From contig NZ_AWZT01000014.1 of assembly GCF_000472525.1 (NCBI RefSeq), forward strand, positions 137 through 56,193: a stretch of 56,057 nt of DNA. Reading direction: 5' to 3'. The notes beneath the pieces were generated by a model. It did not search any database, was not told the DNA's origin, and worked only from the letters and a program-made list of their open reading frames with translations. Each line of letters starts with the position of its first letter. Position 1 is the first letter of the stretch. The DNA comes from Paraburkholderia dilworthii (GTDB lineage Bacteria > Pseudomonadota > Gammaproteobacteria > Burkholderiales > Burkholderiaceae). The position numbers were made by a program, and so were the translations under genes. Of the stretch, positions 1 through 8,478 are shown one piece after another.

Positions 1-761
1 CCCATCGAATAGACCGCGACAATTTTGCGCTCTGCATCAACGGCCCGCTTGACTCGCTTCTCCGTTTCCCTGTCGAGGCCGTGCCCCCCGCTGGCATCGA
101 CGAGTCTTAGCTTCGGATTTCGGCGGGTCAATTCATCCCGAAAGCTCGCTCCGCGTTCTTCTTCCCCGCGAAACCGCTCACTACTCATGGTGACCAGAAC
201 ATTGCCTTCACGGCGACCAAGCCATTGACCGATGAGGTAAGCGGCGGTCGCGCCTGCCATGTGGTTGTCGAGCCCGGCATAGGCAATGCGCGATGACCGC
301 GGAATATCCGTAAAGATGGTGACGACAGGAATGCCCCGCTGCCGCAAGCCGGAAACAGCGGCAACAATCTCAGGGACATCTCGTGCCTTGAGCAACACAC
401 CGTGGCTGCCCCTGCGTCCAATCGCGCTCAATGCGTCCACAACTTCCGCAGTGGTCATCGTGTCTTGCATCAGAAACCGTGGTCTGAATACCGCCGGATG
501 CAACCCCGGTAGCTCAGATTCCAACGCTTCCCGTATTTCGTCAGAAAACCTTTGCGGCGCTTCGACGACGACATCGACGACAACCTTGCGCCCGCTAGTC
601 GCCAGCTGGAACTGTTGTTTCTCCAGTTCCTTTATCCCGTGCTGCACCCGTTGGCGAGTGTGTTCGCGGACGTGCTCCCGTCCATTCAGCGCGCGGTCGA
701 CTGTGGCAAGTCCAAGGCCCGCCTGGCAGGCAATCTCCTTCGTAAGAAAGCGGTGCGCCAT
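1..761 (-). CDS. LacI-family transcriptional regulator (C-terminus cut by window edge)
   Basis: Reading from ATG at 761 gives about 253 codons that run off the left edge, so the C-terminus is missing. The N-terminus is a LacI helix-turn-helix (ACQAGLGLATVDRALNG, residues about 12-28) followed by the usual hinge. The rest resembles the periplasmic-binding-like sensor of sugar-responsive LacI regulators (Peripla_BP_4 type), with a GIPVVTIFTD strand followed by YAGLDNHMAG. Proteins of this type bind a small carbohydrate and control uptake or catabolic genes. The target is unknown; the orphan sugar-binding protein at 5.3 kb is a nearby candidate but is not adjacent. The family call is firm; ligand and target are inference. 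Confidence 0.88.
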   Translation of the reverse strand, partial: MAHRFLTKEIACQAGLGLATVDRALNGREHVREHTRQRVQHGIKELEKQQFQLATSGRKVVVDVVVEAPQRFSDEIREALESELPGLHPAVFRPRFLMQDTMTTAEVVDALSAIGRRGSHGVLLKARDVPEIVAAVSGLRQRGIPVVTIFTDIPRSSRIAYAGLDNHMAGATAAYLIGQWLGRREGNVLVTMSSERFRGEEERGASFRDELTRRNPKLRLVDASGGHGLDRETEKRVKRAVDAERKIVAVYSM

Positions 762-1130
762 GAGGGGCCTTCAAATGGAGGTGTTTTTGAGGCGTTTATC
801 CGTTTCCTAGGAACCTCGATAAAGACCCACCACATGGTGGCTTAGCTCCCGCGAGCCAGCAGGATCTGCTACGTCGAGCGCTCGCTGAAGTCTGGCCCGA
901 AGACACGTTCGTGACTGCGCCTCGCGAGCAGGTTGACCGACGCAATGGGCAGACCCGTACGGGGTGGATTCTCATTGCGTTTTCGGGAAGTCAGGATATA
1001 AATAAACCAGTTCGTTGCACTCAACAGTAGTTGGGGCGAAGTCGAACTGGCAATAGCGGCCCGAATGCCTTTCCGCATCGGCTTGCTCCAGACATGAAAG
1101 ACTACGGGCAATAACATTCCGGGGTGACCT
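762..1130. other. Intergenic region, LacI regulator promoter side
   Basis: This is a divergent gap between the LacI gene and the phosphoesterase. It contains a short inverted repeat at 829-842 (CCACC, 4-nt spacer, GGTGG) that could be an operator. A stretch open in the plus frame from 791 to 1030 translates to protein-like sequence (QQDLLRRALAEVWPED and onward) but has no convincing start codon or ribosome site. It may be a gene remnant. Nothing else is recognisable. Confidence 0.4.
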
Positions 1131-2474
1131 ATGGCGGCGATACAGCACGTTTTCGTCCTGATGCTCGAGAATCGTTCCTACGACAGCGTGTTCGGATGGT
1201 CCAATCTGACGGGCGTCACACCCGGAGGTGAAACCACAACCGCCAACGGACTGCCCGCCACGCCCATAGTCAATTTCGGACGAACTGGGACAGCATATCA
1301 GCTAGGCAAAGGTGCGCCCTACGCGCTCGGCTTTGACCCGGGACATGAACTTACCGACGCCTGTGTCCAACTGTGCGGGTTACAGGTAGCCAGTGGGGAT
1401 ACCGTGCGTAACGACTCCCTCGTTTTCGGCGCGAGCGGCTATCCACCATTTGCGACGGACACTTCGACAATGGGCTTTGCCGCAACGTACGAAGACCATT
1501 CCGACGCAGTAGCTGACGCTTTCAACGCCTTTACACCGGACCAACTCCCTGTACTGAACTTCCTGGCCCGCCAATATGGTGTATGCGATTACTGGTTCGC
1601 ATCGATGCCGGGACCGACATGGCCGAATCGTTTCTTTGCCGTAGCCGGTACCTCGTCAGGGCTCGACCATTCTCCGAGTGATGCGCAAGTTGTGGAAGCG
1701 GTGTTCTTCAACGCACCACTTTTCACTTTTCCGAACGGCACGGTTTTCTCAAAGCTTCAGGCGTCGGACTGGCTCATCGTGCAAGGCGACGTTGCACAGA
1801 CGCGCGGTATTCACGGGATGCAAAATCTGCTCAGTCGTTTCGTTCGCATGGATACGCTGCTTTCTCGGCTTGCCGATAATTCATTGACCGAGAAGTTTAT
1901 TTTTATCGAGCCAACGTACGACGCCAAGAATGACTTCAGAAACGGCAATTCGATGCATCCGGCCGGCGACGTACGGAACGGGGAAGCGTTGGTCAAGCAA
2001 GTGTACGACGCTATCAGTGGTTCTAACCTATGGTCCAGCAGCGTGCTGCTCATAGTCTTCGATGAGCATGGTGGCTTCTTTGACCATGTGACGCCTCCAG
2101 ATGCGAAGCCGCCGGGCTCCGCCGAAAACGGCCGCCTGAAAACCCACAACTTTGCGTTTGACAGGCTAGGCGTACGCGTGCCAGCCATCGTCGTCTCTCC
2201 TTTCGTTCCCGCTGGCACCATCGACCATTCGGTGTATGACCACAGCTCGATTCTGAAAACAACAGACATGCTGCTTGGGCTCAATGGAGCGCTCAACCTG
2301 ACGGCGCGTGTGCGCGCAGCGGACAATTTCTCGAAGATATTGAGCCTTTCGACGCCTCGTTCCGATATCCCGCAATGCCCGTCACCCGTCGCTGCGGGTA
2401 GTGACCCGCGGCCCACGAGCGAAGGGGCTCCGCGGTCGAAGGATCCCTTTCTGCCACTGTATGCGCATCACTAG
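1131..2474 (+). CDS. Phosphoesterase / phospholipase C family protein
   Basis: The 447-residue protein belongs to the phosphoesterase family (PF04185), which includes bacterial phospholipase C and AcpA-type acid phosphatases. The N-terminal metal and nucleophile region reads ENRSYD (residues 13-18). The second conserved block, DEHGGFFDHV, lies at residues 311-320 and should supply further metal ligands. MPGPTWPNR and VPAIVVSPFVP are also typical. No signal peptide is visible, so it is either cytosolic or exported by another route. The frame ends at TAG (2472-2474), but the same frame stays open for 70 more codons and ends in a family-like helix, suggesting an amber truncation (see findings). 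Substrate cannot be read from sequence. Confidence 0.85.
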   Translation: MAAIQHVFVLMLENRSYDSVFGWSNLTGVTPGGETTTANGLPATPIVNFGRTGTAYQLGKGAPYALGFDPGHELTDACVQLCGLQVASGDTVRNDSLVFGASGYPPFATDTSTMGFAATYEDHSDAVADAFNAFTPDQLPVLNFLARQYGVCDYWFASMPGPTWPNRFFAVAGTSSGLDHSPSDAQVVEAVFFNAPLFTFPNGTVFSKLQASDWLIVQGDVAQTRGIHGMQNLLSRFVRMDTLLSRLADNSLTEKFIFIEPTYDAKNDFRNGNSMHPAGDVRNGEALVKQVYDAISGSNLWSSSVLLIVFDEHGGFFDHVTPPDAKPPGSAENGRLKTHNFAFDRLGVRVPAIVVSPFVPAGTIDHSVYDHSSILKTTDMLLGLNGALNLTARVRAADNFSKILSLSTPRSDIPQCPSPVAAGSDPRPTSEGAPRSKDPFLPLYAHH

Positions 2475-2687
2475 GACCGGCGGCTCACGCCTGTACATCC
2501 GGCGCCCGACAGAAGGGCGCTTCACCAGCTTCCGGCAGTCACCAAGGGGAACTTCCGCCCTGCGGAGGTTCGCAAAAAAGTTCCACCCACTTATGGCTTT
2601 GTATGTCCAACAAGCTCTTCGAATGAGGAAGACGTAAAGACATATCTAGCGAATGACTTCAGGCAGATAAAAGCTAAAGCGCGCTGA
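2475..2687 (+). pseudogene. In-frame continuation of the phosphoesterase beyond an amber stop
   Basis: Directly after the TAG at 2472-2474, the same frame runs 70 codons to TGA at 2685-2687. The last residues (NEEDVKTYLANDFRQI) form a charged helix of the kind that ends many PF04185 proteins. No start codon or ribosome site would allow independent translation. The likeliest reading is a recent nonsense change that removed a C-terminal extension; occasional readthrough is possible. Confidence 0.45.
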
Positions 2688-2873
2688 CCTGGCCGGTGAT
2701 GCGTCGCGACGCACAAAGGCATTTGCTCCGTCGTTTCGAGAACCACTGTCGGCAGACCTGGCGCTCGAGTTGCACGCACCTTTACGGGCAGTGTCCTTCA
2801 CCTTTCATGGCATCCCGAACGCGTCGATGCCGCAGCGCCGTCGAGCTTCTACCCGGCGACATAAGAGCTAAAT

Positions 2874-3854
2874 TCAGGCCGGACGTTGGCGAGTGCGCGC
2901 TGCGCCGCGTCGAGCATTAACCGCTTTGGATTCTAGCGATGGCGAGCGCTCGGTCAGCAATGGCTGAGCCTCATCCTCGGCGCGTTCCGCCCCTGTGAAC
3001 TGTTGGCGGTAAGCTGCAGGCGTCATTGCCTTCGTCGCTTTGAACTGCCGGTTGAAGTTGGCAACATTGGAAAAGCCAGAGCGCGTAGCGACCACGGATA
3101 TCGGCAGTTGCGTGTCCGTGAGCATCCGGCAGGCATGCCCGATTCTCACCCTTGCGATGTACTGACCGATGCTTTCACCGAGGTGATGTGAAAAGTGTCG
3201 GGTTAGGGTGCGTTCGGAAAGGCCGGACGCTTGCGCGAGCGTCGCGAGTGGCAGCGGTCCTGCGAACTGTGTTTCAATCAACGAGAGAACGCGGTTGAGC
3301 TGTTCCGGCTCATGCCCTGACGGTGCGCCGATGCGCGCCTCGAAAGCGCTCGGCGAGGCTAAAGGTACTGCCGGTAAATCCGACAACCAGACCAGAATGT
3401 CGAGCACCGTCGTTAGACGTTCGCGTGAGTCTTCGGAAAGCAGCCGGTCCAGATACTGTCGCATGTGCGTACCAGCCCCTTCTTCGAACACCAATCCGCA
3501 TACGGCCCGTCGCAGGAGAGTGCGCAGGTCCGCATACTCTGGGCAGAGGTCCGAGAAGCGCCGGACCCATGCATCGTCAAACCATATGACGATGGCGACC
3601 TGTGAACTCGTCGGGTCTATTGAGCGATTGGACGCCCACGTATGCGGCATGTCCGGAGGAACCAGGACCAGGTCGTCGTCGCCATAGACCGCCACCGAGT
3701 CGCCGATATACCGCTTCCCCTGGCTGTTCATAGTCAGGGTCAACTCGTATTGAGGATGATGGTGCCATTCGAACGGAATCCTCGGCAGCCGCCGATGGTA
3801 AACCCGCACGGAACAACTCCCACCGAATCCAACGTGCTCGTACGCTGCTTTCAT
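2874..3854 (-). CDS. AraC-family transcriptional regulator with cupin-like sensor
   Basis: The 326-residue protein has an N-terminal cupin-like domain (HHHPQYELTL near residue 30, then a VPPDMPHTW turn) that normally binds a small effector. The C-terminal AraC/XylS domain carries two helix-turn-helix motifs: LATLAQASGLSERTLTRHF, and the GFSNVANFNRQFK hallmark near residue 270. It is divergent from the DUF1479 gene, with only 96 bp between its start and that gene's start, so it probably controls that gene and perhaps the sugar-binding protein behind it. The ATG at 3854 lacks a clear Shine-Dalgarno. Family assignment is secure; effector unknown. Confidence 0.88.
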   Translation of the reverse strand: MKAAYEHVGFGGSCSVRVYHRRLPRIPFEWHHHPQYELTLTMNSQGKRYIGDSVAVYGDDDLVLVPPDMPHTWASNRSIDPTSSQVAIVIWFDDAWVRRFSDLCPEYADLRTLLRRAVCGLVFEEGAGTHMRQYLDRLLSEDSRERLTTVLDILVWLSDLPAVPLASPSAFEARIGAPSGHEPEQLNRVLSLIETQFAGPLPLATLAQASGLSERTLTRHFSHHLGESIGQYIARVRIGHACRMLTDTQLPISVVATRSGFSNVANFNRQFKATKAMTPAAYRQQFTGAERAEDEAQPLLTERSPSLESKAVNARRGAARTRQRPA

Positions 3855-3950
3855 GGCTGAATGTGCGAAGACATTGTCTGGATGTTATCACTGAAAACGT
3901 CGGCAGCATCGTACTCTTCAGTTGCTCAGCAACGATATGGAGACGATGCA

Positions 3951-5195
3951 ATGGCACTGCACATTGATGACCTGCCGGCAGCAATCAGGAAAGCGAAGCG
4001 CGAGTTGCGCGAAACGCTGCCCAACTACAAGGCAGTCTTCGCCGAGGTCGAATCGGCGATGAACGAAGAGGCCAATCGCATAGCCGCGGTTCGAGACCGG
4101 GGAGATGCAGTCATTCCCGAAATCCAGTTCGCAGACATTGTTGCGAACCGGGTAAGCCCGGAACAGATTGCGCTTGTCAAATCACGCGGCGCTTGTGTAT
4201 TCCGCAAGGTATTTGACCAATCGCTCGTCGAGCAGTGGGACAACGATATCGCAGACTATGTCGAGCGCAATGACCTCGATAAAAAACTGCTCACGCGCGC
4301 CGAAGACAAATACTTCGGTCAGCTCGCATCGAGCAAGCCCCAGATCTATGGCGTCTACTGGTCAAAGCCGCAGGTACTGGCGCGCCAATCCGACGAGCTT
4401 ACGCAAGCGCGTGTGTTCCTGAACCGCCTTTGGAAAACGGAAAGCGAAGGTCGGGTCCATTTCGACCCGAACCACGTCCCGGTCTATGCCGACCGGCTGC
4501 GCCGCCGCCCACCGGGCTCGGAGTCACTCGGTCTCTCCGCGCACTGCGACGGCGGCTCGGTAGAGCGCTGGATTGAGACCAACTTCCGCAAGGTCTACCG
4601 GCACGTCTTCTCCGGGAACTGGCGCGACTATGACCCGTTCGACGCAGCGTGGCGAACCGATGTCGAAGAAATTGCATCCCCGGCAGTCTGCTCCATGTTC
4701 CGCACTTTCCAGGGGTGGACAGCGCTCACGCCGCAAGGTCCCGGCGACGGAACGCTGCAACTCGTGCCAATCGCAAACTCGATGGTCTACATCCTTCTGC
4801 GCGCGCTGCAGGACGACATCGCCGACGACGACTTGTGCGGAGCGATGCCCGGGCGCGCGCTGTCAATCAGGCAGGAATATCACCCGCCGCTATTCCGCGC
4901 GCTGTCTTCGATTCCATTGATGCAGGCTGGCGATACCGTGTTCTGGCACAGCGACGTCATTCATGCGGTCGAGGATGCGCATCGAGGCACGGGCTATAGC
5001 AACGTGATGTACATCGCGTCGCTGCCGTCGTGCGCCAAGAACGACGCCTATCTGAAGCGGCAACTGCCGAGCTTCCTTGAAGGAAAGAGCCCGCCGGACT
5101 TTCCCGCAGACCACTTCGAAGTCGATTTCGTCGGTCGTGCCACTGCCGATGACCTGACGCCTCTCGGTCGGTCACAAATGGGCATGAATCTGTAA
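3951..5195 (+). CDS. DUF1479 (YbiU-like) putative Fe(II)/2-oxoglutarate oxygenase
   Basis: The 414-residue protein matches the length and layout of E. coli YbiU (DUF1479). ATG 3951 is preferred because GGAGA lies 8 nt upstream (3939-3943); the frame is open further upstream to 3861. A likely metal-binding facial triad is visible: His198-Cys-Asp200 in LSAHCDGGSVERW, and a distal His333 or His338 in WHSDVIHAVE. An Arg soon after could bind 2-oxoglutarate. Family members have a double-stranded beta-helix fold, but the substrate is not established. It lies between a divergent AraC regulator and a sugar-binding protein, hinting at a role with an imported polyol or sugar, which is inference. Confidence 0.85.
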   Translation: MALHIDDLPAAIRKAKRELRETLPNYKAVFAEVESAMNEEANRIAAVRDRGDAVIPEIQFADIVANRVSPEQIALVKSRGACVFRKVFDQSLVEQWDNDIADYVERNDLDKKLLTRAEDKYFGQLASSKPQIYGVYWSKPQVLARQSDELTQARVFLNRLWKTESEGRVHFDPNHVPVYADRLRRRPPGSESLGLSAHCDGGSVERWIETNFRKVYRHVFSGNWRDYDPFDAAWRTDVEEIASPAVCSMFRTFQGWTALTPQGPGDGTLQLVPIANSMVYILLRALQDDIADDDLCGAMPGRALSIRQEYHPPLFRALSSIPLMQAGDTVFWHSDVIHAVEDAHRGTGYSNVMYIASLPSCAKNDAYLKRQLPSFLEGKSPPDFPADHFEVDFVGRATADDLTPLGRSQMGMNL

Positions 5196-5277
5196 GCGAA
5201 CAGTGGCGTCTTATTAAACGAAAACACATTCGCCCACCATCAAGCGTCGGCAAATGCTCAGCAGTCGGATAACAATC

Positions 5278-5283
5278 AGGAGA
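5278..5283 (+). promoter_or_regulatory. Ribosome binding site of the sugar-binding protein
   Basis: AGGAGA lies 3 nt before ATG 5287 and 6 nt before the adjacent ATG 5290. The spacing favours initiation at one of this pair rather than at the upstream in-frame ATG 5254, and it places the signal peptide at the true N-terminus. Confidence 0.6.
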
Positions 5284-5286
5284 CAA

Positions 5287-6537
5287 ATGATGAAAAAGTG
5301 TGGACTCGCCGCTGCAATAGCAGCGATTTTCGGTATGGTCGCTCCGCCGGCGGCTGACGCCGCCGAGTCCGTCTCGGTCTTGCATTGGTGGACGTCAGGC
5401 GGTGAGTCGAAGGCCGTCCGTGTCCTCAAAGACGACATGGAAAAGCAGGGATATGGATGGAAGGACTTCGCAGTTGCAGGCGGTGGCGGTGCGGCGGCGA
5501 TGACCGCTCTGAAAACCCAGGTGATTTCGGGTAACGCTCCGTCTGCCGCTCAAATCAAGGGGCCGCTCATCCAGGATTGGGCGAGCCAAAGCGTACTGGC
5601 GAATATCGACAAAGTGGCTGCCGACTGGAAAGCTAACCTCCCCCCGACGCTCGATACACAGATGAAGGCAGACGGGCACTATGTCGGTGTGCCATTCTCA
5701 ATTCACCGCATCAACTGGCTGTGGATTAACAAGGCGGACCTGGACAAGGTGGGTGGGAAACCGCCAACTACCTGGCCAGAATTCTTCGCGCTGGCGGACA
5801 AGTTTCGCGCGGCGGGCATCACCCCGGTAGCGCACGGTGGTCAGCCGTGGCAGGACATGACAATATGGGAAACCGTGGTGCTGTCCCAAGGCGCGGACTT
5901 TTATCGTAAAGCACTGGTCGACCTCGACCAGCAGACTCTGACATCGCCGCAGATGGTACAGGTCTTCGACATCGTGCGAAGAATTCATGGCTACCTCGGC
6001 AGCGGATATCAGGCGCGCGACTGGAACGTCGCTACGGGAATGGTGCTATCGGGTTCCGGCGGTATGCAGTTCATGGGCGACTGGGCAAAGGGCGAGTTCG
6101 CCAATGCCAACAAAAAAGCAGACGTCGACTATATTTGCGCGCCGGCTCCGGGCACATCGAATGCCTACACGTACTCTGTCGACTCGTTTGTGTTCTTTCA
6201 GGAGCGCGGAGCGAAAGACGCGACACCTGGACAACTGGCAATGGCCAAGACCATCATGTCGGTCGATTTCCAGCAGGATTTCAGCCTCTACAAGGGTTCT
6301 ATTCCAGTTCGTCTTAACGTACCGATGGACAAGTTCGACACCTGCGCAAAAAAGTCATACGCGGATGAAATCGCGACTATCAAGTCCAGTGGCTTTGTCC
6401 CATCCCTCGAATTCGGTATGGTTCAATCGGCTGCGACCGAGGGAGCGATAACCGACGCGGTCACCAAGTTCATGAACTCGAACGAAGACTCGGCGCAAGG
6501 CGTCAAGGCGCTGGCTGCCGCGGCGAAGGTCCGCTGA
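5287..6537 (+). CDS. ABC transporter carbohydrate-binding protein (extracellular family 1)
   Basis: The 416-residue periplasmic protein begins with a Sec signal peptide (MMKK, then an Ala-rich core ending near ADAA, residue 25). The mature part opens with SVLHWWTSGGE, typical of family-1 glucose/mannose-type sugar-binding proteins, and keeps the family landmarks VPFSIHRINWLWIN and GDWAKGEF. It would deliver a sugar or polyol to an ABC importer. No permease or ATPase follows; the next genes are on the other strand and unrelated, so it is an orphan here. It may be co-transcribed with the DUF1479 gene, whose stop is 91 bp upstream. Confidence 0.9.
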   Translation: MMKKCGLAAAIAAIFGMVAPPAADAAESVSVLHWWTSGGESKAVRVLKDDMEKQGYGWKDFAVAGGGGAAAMTALKTQVISGNAPSAAQIKGPLIQDWASQSVLANIDKVAADWKANLPPTLDTQMKADGHYVGVPFSIHRINWLWINKADLDKVGGKPPTTWPEFFALADKFRAAGITPVAHGGQPWQDMTIWETVVLSQGADFYRKALVDLDQQTLTSPQMVQVFDIVRRIHGYLGSGYQARDWNVATGMVLSGSGGMQFMGDWAKGEFANANKKADVDYICAPAPGTSNAYTYSVDSFVFFQERGAKDATPGQLAMAKTIMSVDFQQDFSLYKGSIPVRLNVPMDKFDTCAKKSYADEIATIKSSGFVPSLEFGMVQSAATEGAITDAVTKFMNSNEDSAQGVKALAAAAKVR

Positions 6538-6551
6538 TAGCGGCAACGAAG

Positions 6552-6815
6552 CTAGCCCATGCGCCAAGGCGGCTCACGTACGCATTGCTCTGAAATAACA
6601 TCCCGCCCGTCCGTAATCCGAGCAACATAGGCACGGTTTTCGTCATCGAGTATACGAGTCCATTGGGCAACAAGATATTCGTCGAGAGTTTCGAACACGC
6701 TGACCTGCGCCCAAGTGTTCGAGACGAACGCTGACATCGTGTAGCTGACATCGCTGGGACGGTCGACTAGAGCATCGTCCTCGGCGCGCACCCCCACAGT
6801 ATAAATTTTGGCCAA
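6552..6815 (-). CDS. Small hypothetical protein downstream of the ParB-like gene
   Basis: This 87-residue frame starts at TTG 6815, five bases after the ParB-like gene's stop, with a short AAGGG upstream. It has no signal peptide, membrane segment or motif that I recognise. The composition is acidic and globular (DDALVDRPSDVSYTM). Tight spacing suggests co-transcription with the ParB-like gene. A later GTG start is possible. It could be a real small partner protein or a chance frame. Confidence 0.5.
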   Translation of the reverse strand: MAKIYTVGVRAEDDALVDRPSDVSYTMSAFVSNTWAQVSVFETLDEYLVAQWTRILDDENRAYVARITDGRDVISEQCVREPPWRMG

Positions 6816-6820
6816 GGCCC

Positions 6821-7465
6821 TTACTCGTTGGAAATGAAGCCGGGAAGCTCACGAGCTTCGGGCAACCGGGTGGCCGCGAATGCCTCGGCGAGCATCAGCG
6901 CGAAACCATCAACCGTTACCGCGCGGGTGGCGACACGCTGTCTAAGGAAATCCGCCCATGCAAATTTTGCGTTGAACCCGCCTGGATTTTCAAAGACGCC
7001 TGCGGCTCTGATGAAAGCCGCCAGGCTCTGGAAGATGTCATCGGGTATTGCTTCAACCGATTTCGGAAGCTCAGTTGCCGGATGTTCTCGCCCATGTTCG
7101 TCAAACGGGTGGACCCATCCTCGCTCCGACATGGTCTTCGCAAACTGTTCATCAGTCAGGCGGCTCAAATCCTCCTTGACGCGAACGGGCGCTTCGGGCA
7201 AACCTATCTCAAACCAGGCCCGCGCCCAATGATGGTGGTCAATCACATGTAGTAGTCCTTTCGGTCCCAGGATAGTCACTACGGCCTGTTCTTCAGCGAA
7301 CCGGCGGCGCTTCTCGGGGCCAAGAGCAAAATAGCTCGCTTTCTTCGCCTGCACCTGGACATAGCCAATCGCACCTTGTGTTGGGCGCAGGACGTTCCAT
7401 GAAACCCAGCGCGGGCTATCATCGCGGGCCGTCTTGCTTTCCTCCGGGCTCGATTGCTCCTTCAT
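6821..7465 (-). CDS. ParB-like nuclease family protein (ParBc_2)
   Basis: The 214-residue protein matches the putative ParB-like nuclease family PF08857. The N-terminal half has the LRPTQGAIGYVQVQAKK opening. A glycine turn and histidine-rich core follow (LGPKGLLHVIDHHHWARAW, residues about 60-80), then the LPKSVEAIPDDIFQSLAAFIR block and a C-terminal KFAWADFLR segment. ATG 7465 was chosen because GAGGAGG sits 5 nt upstream; the frame stays open much further upstream but that part is not protein-like. Nuclease activity has been proposed for the family and is unproven here. It overlaps the upstream DUF1488-like gene by about 47 bp. Confidence 0.78.
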   Translation of the reverse strand: MKEQSSPEESKTARDDSPRWVSWNVLRPTQGAIGYVQVQAKKASYFALGPEKRRRFAEEQAVVTILGPKGLLHVIDHHHWARAWFEIGLPEAPVRVKEDLSRLTDEQFAKTMSERGWVHPFDEHGREHPATELPKSVEAIPDDIFQSLAAFIRAAGVFENPGGFNAKFAWADFLRQRVATRAVTVDGFALMLAEAFAATRLPEARELPGFISNE

Positions 7466-7679
7466 ATGCGCCTCCTCGAAGTTGCGGCGCATGGACCGGA
7501 AAGTGCCGCAAGCACCGCAAGCTTCTGCAAGCAAGCCGTGCGCCCAGCTTTTCGCATGCCGCTTCCATAGACAAGGTAAAGGCGCGGTAGCCTCGTCCCA
7601 TGCTGTACACCGAAAAGAGCACGCCGTCGTATGGCGAATAACAGGGTTCGGTGAATGCGAATTCAGTATGCTTGAGCAT
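7419..7679 (-). CDS. DUF1488-like small protein
   Basis: An 86-residue frame starts at ATG 7679 with a good Shine-Dalgarno (GGAG, 6 nt upstream). The first 50 residues (PYDGVLFSVYSMGRGYRAF, then SMEAACEKLGA) resemble DUF1488 proteins, which have a short beta-rich core followed by a helix. The C-terminal third looks unlike the family. In the neighbouring frame the same DNA encodes a better helix (LLAEACGACGTFRSMRRNFEE) that runs into the ParB-like gene. A single-base frameshift may therefore have altered its C-terminus. Function unknown. Confidence 0.5.
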   Translation of the reverse strand: MLKHTEFAFTEPCYSPYDGVLFSVYSMGRGYRAFTLSMEAACEKLGARLACRSLRCLRHFPVHAPQLRGGAYEGAIEPGGKQDGPR

Positions 7680-7699
7680 CGCGTTCTCCTTTCGCGGTA

Positions 7700-7978
7700 T
7701 TGAAACGGGCCTTCCCGATGTTGCTTGTCAGTAGGCAAAACACAGAGCCGGATCTGCCAGTACTGTCGCGCAATTTCCTGGTAACGCGACGCGTGCTCGC
7801 CGTCGTCCTGGTTTTGGCGGTCCTTGTTCCTCTTGGCTGCGTCGCGGGCTATGAATACTTCGACGATCAGCGGCGTAGCGCAGACACGAGCGACGTCGTT
7901 GACCGCCTGATCAGGGTTGCCCAGGAGCCCGCGCTGAAAATCGTCGACATGAACAGCGAAATTAGACGTAGCTGTTGA
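7700..7978 (+). pseudogene. Truncated N-terminus of a membrane-anchored sensor protein
   Basis: The frame encodes a basic N-terminus, one strong membrane segment (VLAVVLVLAVLVPLGCVAG) and the start of an extracytoplasmic helix (FDDQRRSADTSDVVDRLIRVA). This layout opens many membrane-bound sensors, such as GGDEF/EAL proteins or histidine kinases. It stops after about 90 residues with no signalling domain, and sequence after about 7966 does not continue it in any frame. It is read as a gene fragment left by a deletion or rearrangement. The parent family is inferred from layout only. Confidence 0.5.
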
Positions 7979-8446
7979 ACGTCTGCTGGTGGTCGTGGCA
8001 GGCACAGATTTCCAGTGGCTTGCACGCGTGCCGGTTGAGCGCTCTCCTTGGGGTGACGTGGCCCACAACCCCGCCACAAGCAGAGTCCGGCAACATCGCC
8101 TCAACTACTGTGCGACGTCCTTTCCGGGATCCCGGATTCGCCGCCAAGAGCACTAAGCGCAGTGGCCGTATCGACCTCGGTAGTGCCCCTGCACCAAGCT
8201 TGGCGGCTTCCCCGGCTTCAACAACCGGGTTCGTGGCCAGCATGTCCGCCATCGCCTCGGACGTTATCCGCTCGACTGCGACTGCAGGATTTGCGTCCCA
8301 CGTTGTAGCGCGCTTCCGCCAGGGCGATAGTGCGCTTCCGTTGTATTGCTGCGATGCAGCAGCGACTTTTTGTGAATGGCGCACACTTTGTTGCATGCAA
8401 AGCGACGGATTCAACTTGGTGCAAACTGTGTTGTGCTCATACGCAC
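7979..8446. other. Non-coding or decayed stretch
   Basis: Open frames on both strands here have no recognisable domain, no good ribosome sites and unusual composition. The stretch lies between the truncated sensor and the tandem terminators at 8447-8514. It may be the scar of a lost gene or mobile element; I could not identify one. Confidence 0.35.
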
Positions 8447-8475
8447 AAAAAAAAAGCGTCACGTTTCCGTGACGC
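8447..8475 (-). terminator. Rho-independent terminator (minus strand)
   Basis: A perfect 8-bp stem (GCGTCACG / CGTGACGC, loop of 4) is followed on the minus strand by nine T residues (8455-8447). This is a textbook intrinsic terminator. Confidence 0.85.
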
Positions 8476-8478
8476 CTT

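Noticed and set aside
2545..2575. Terminator after the phosphoesterase
   Set aside because: A short imperfect hairpin exists near 2550-2570 but it is followed by A residues on the plus strand, and it lies within the open continuation of the gene.
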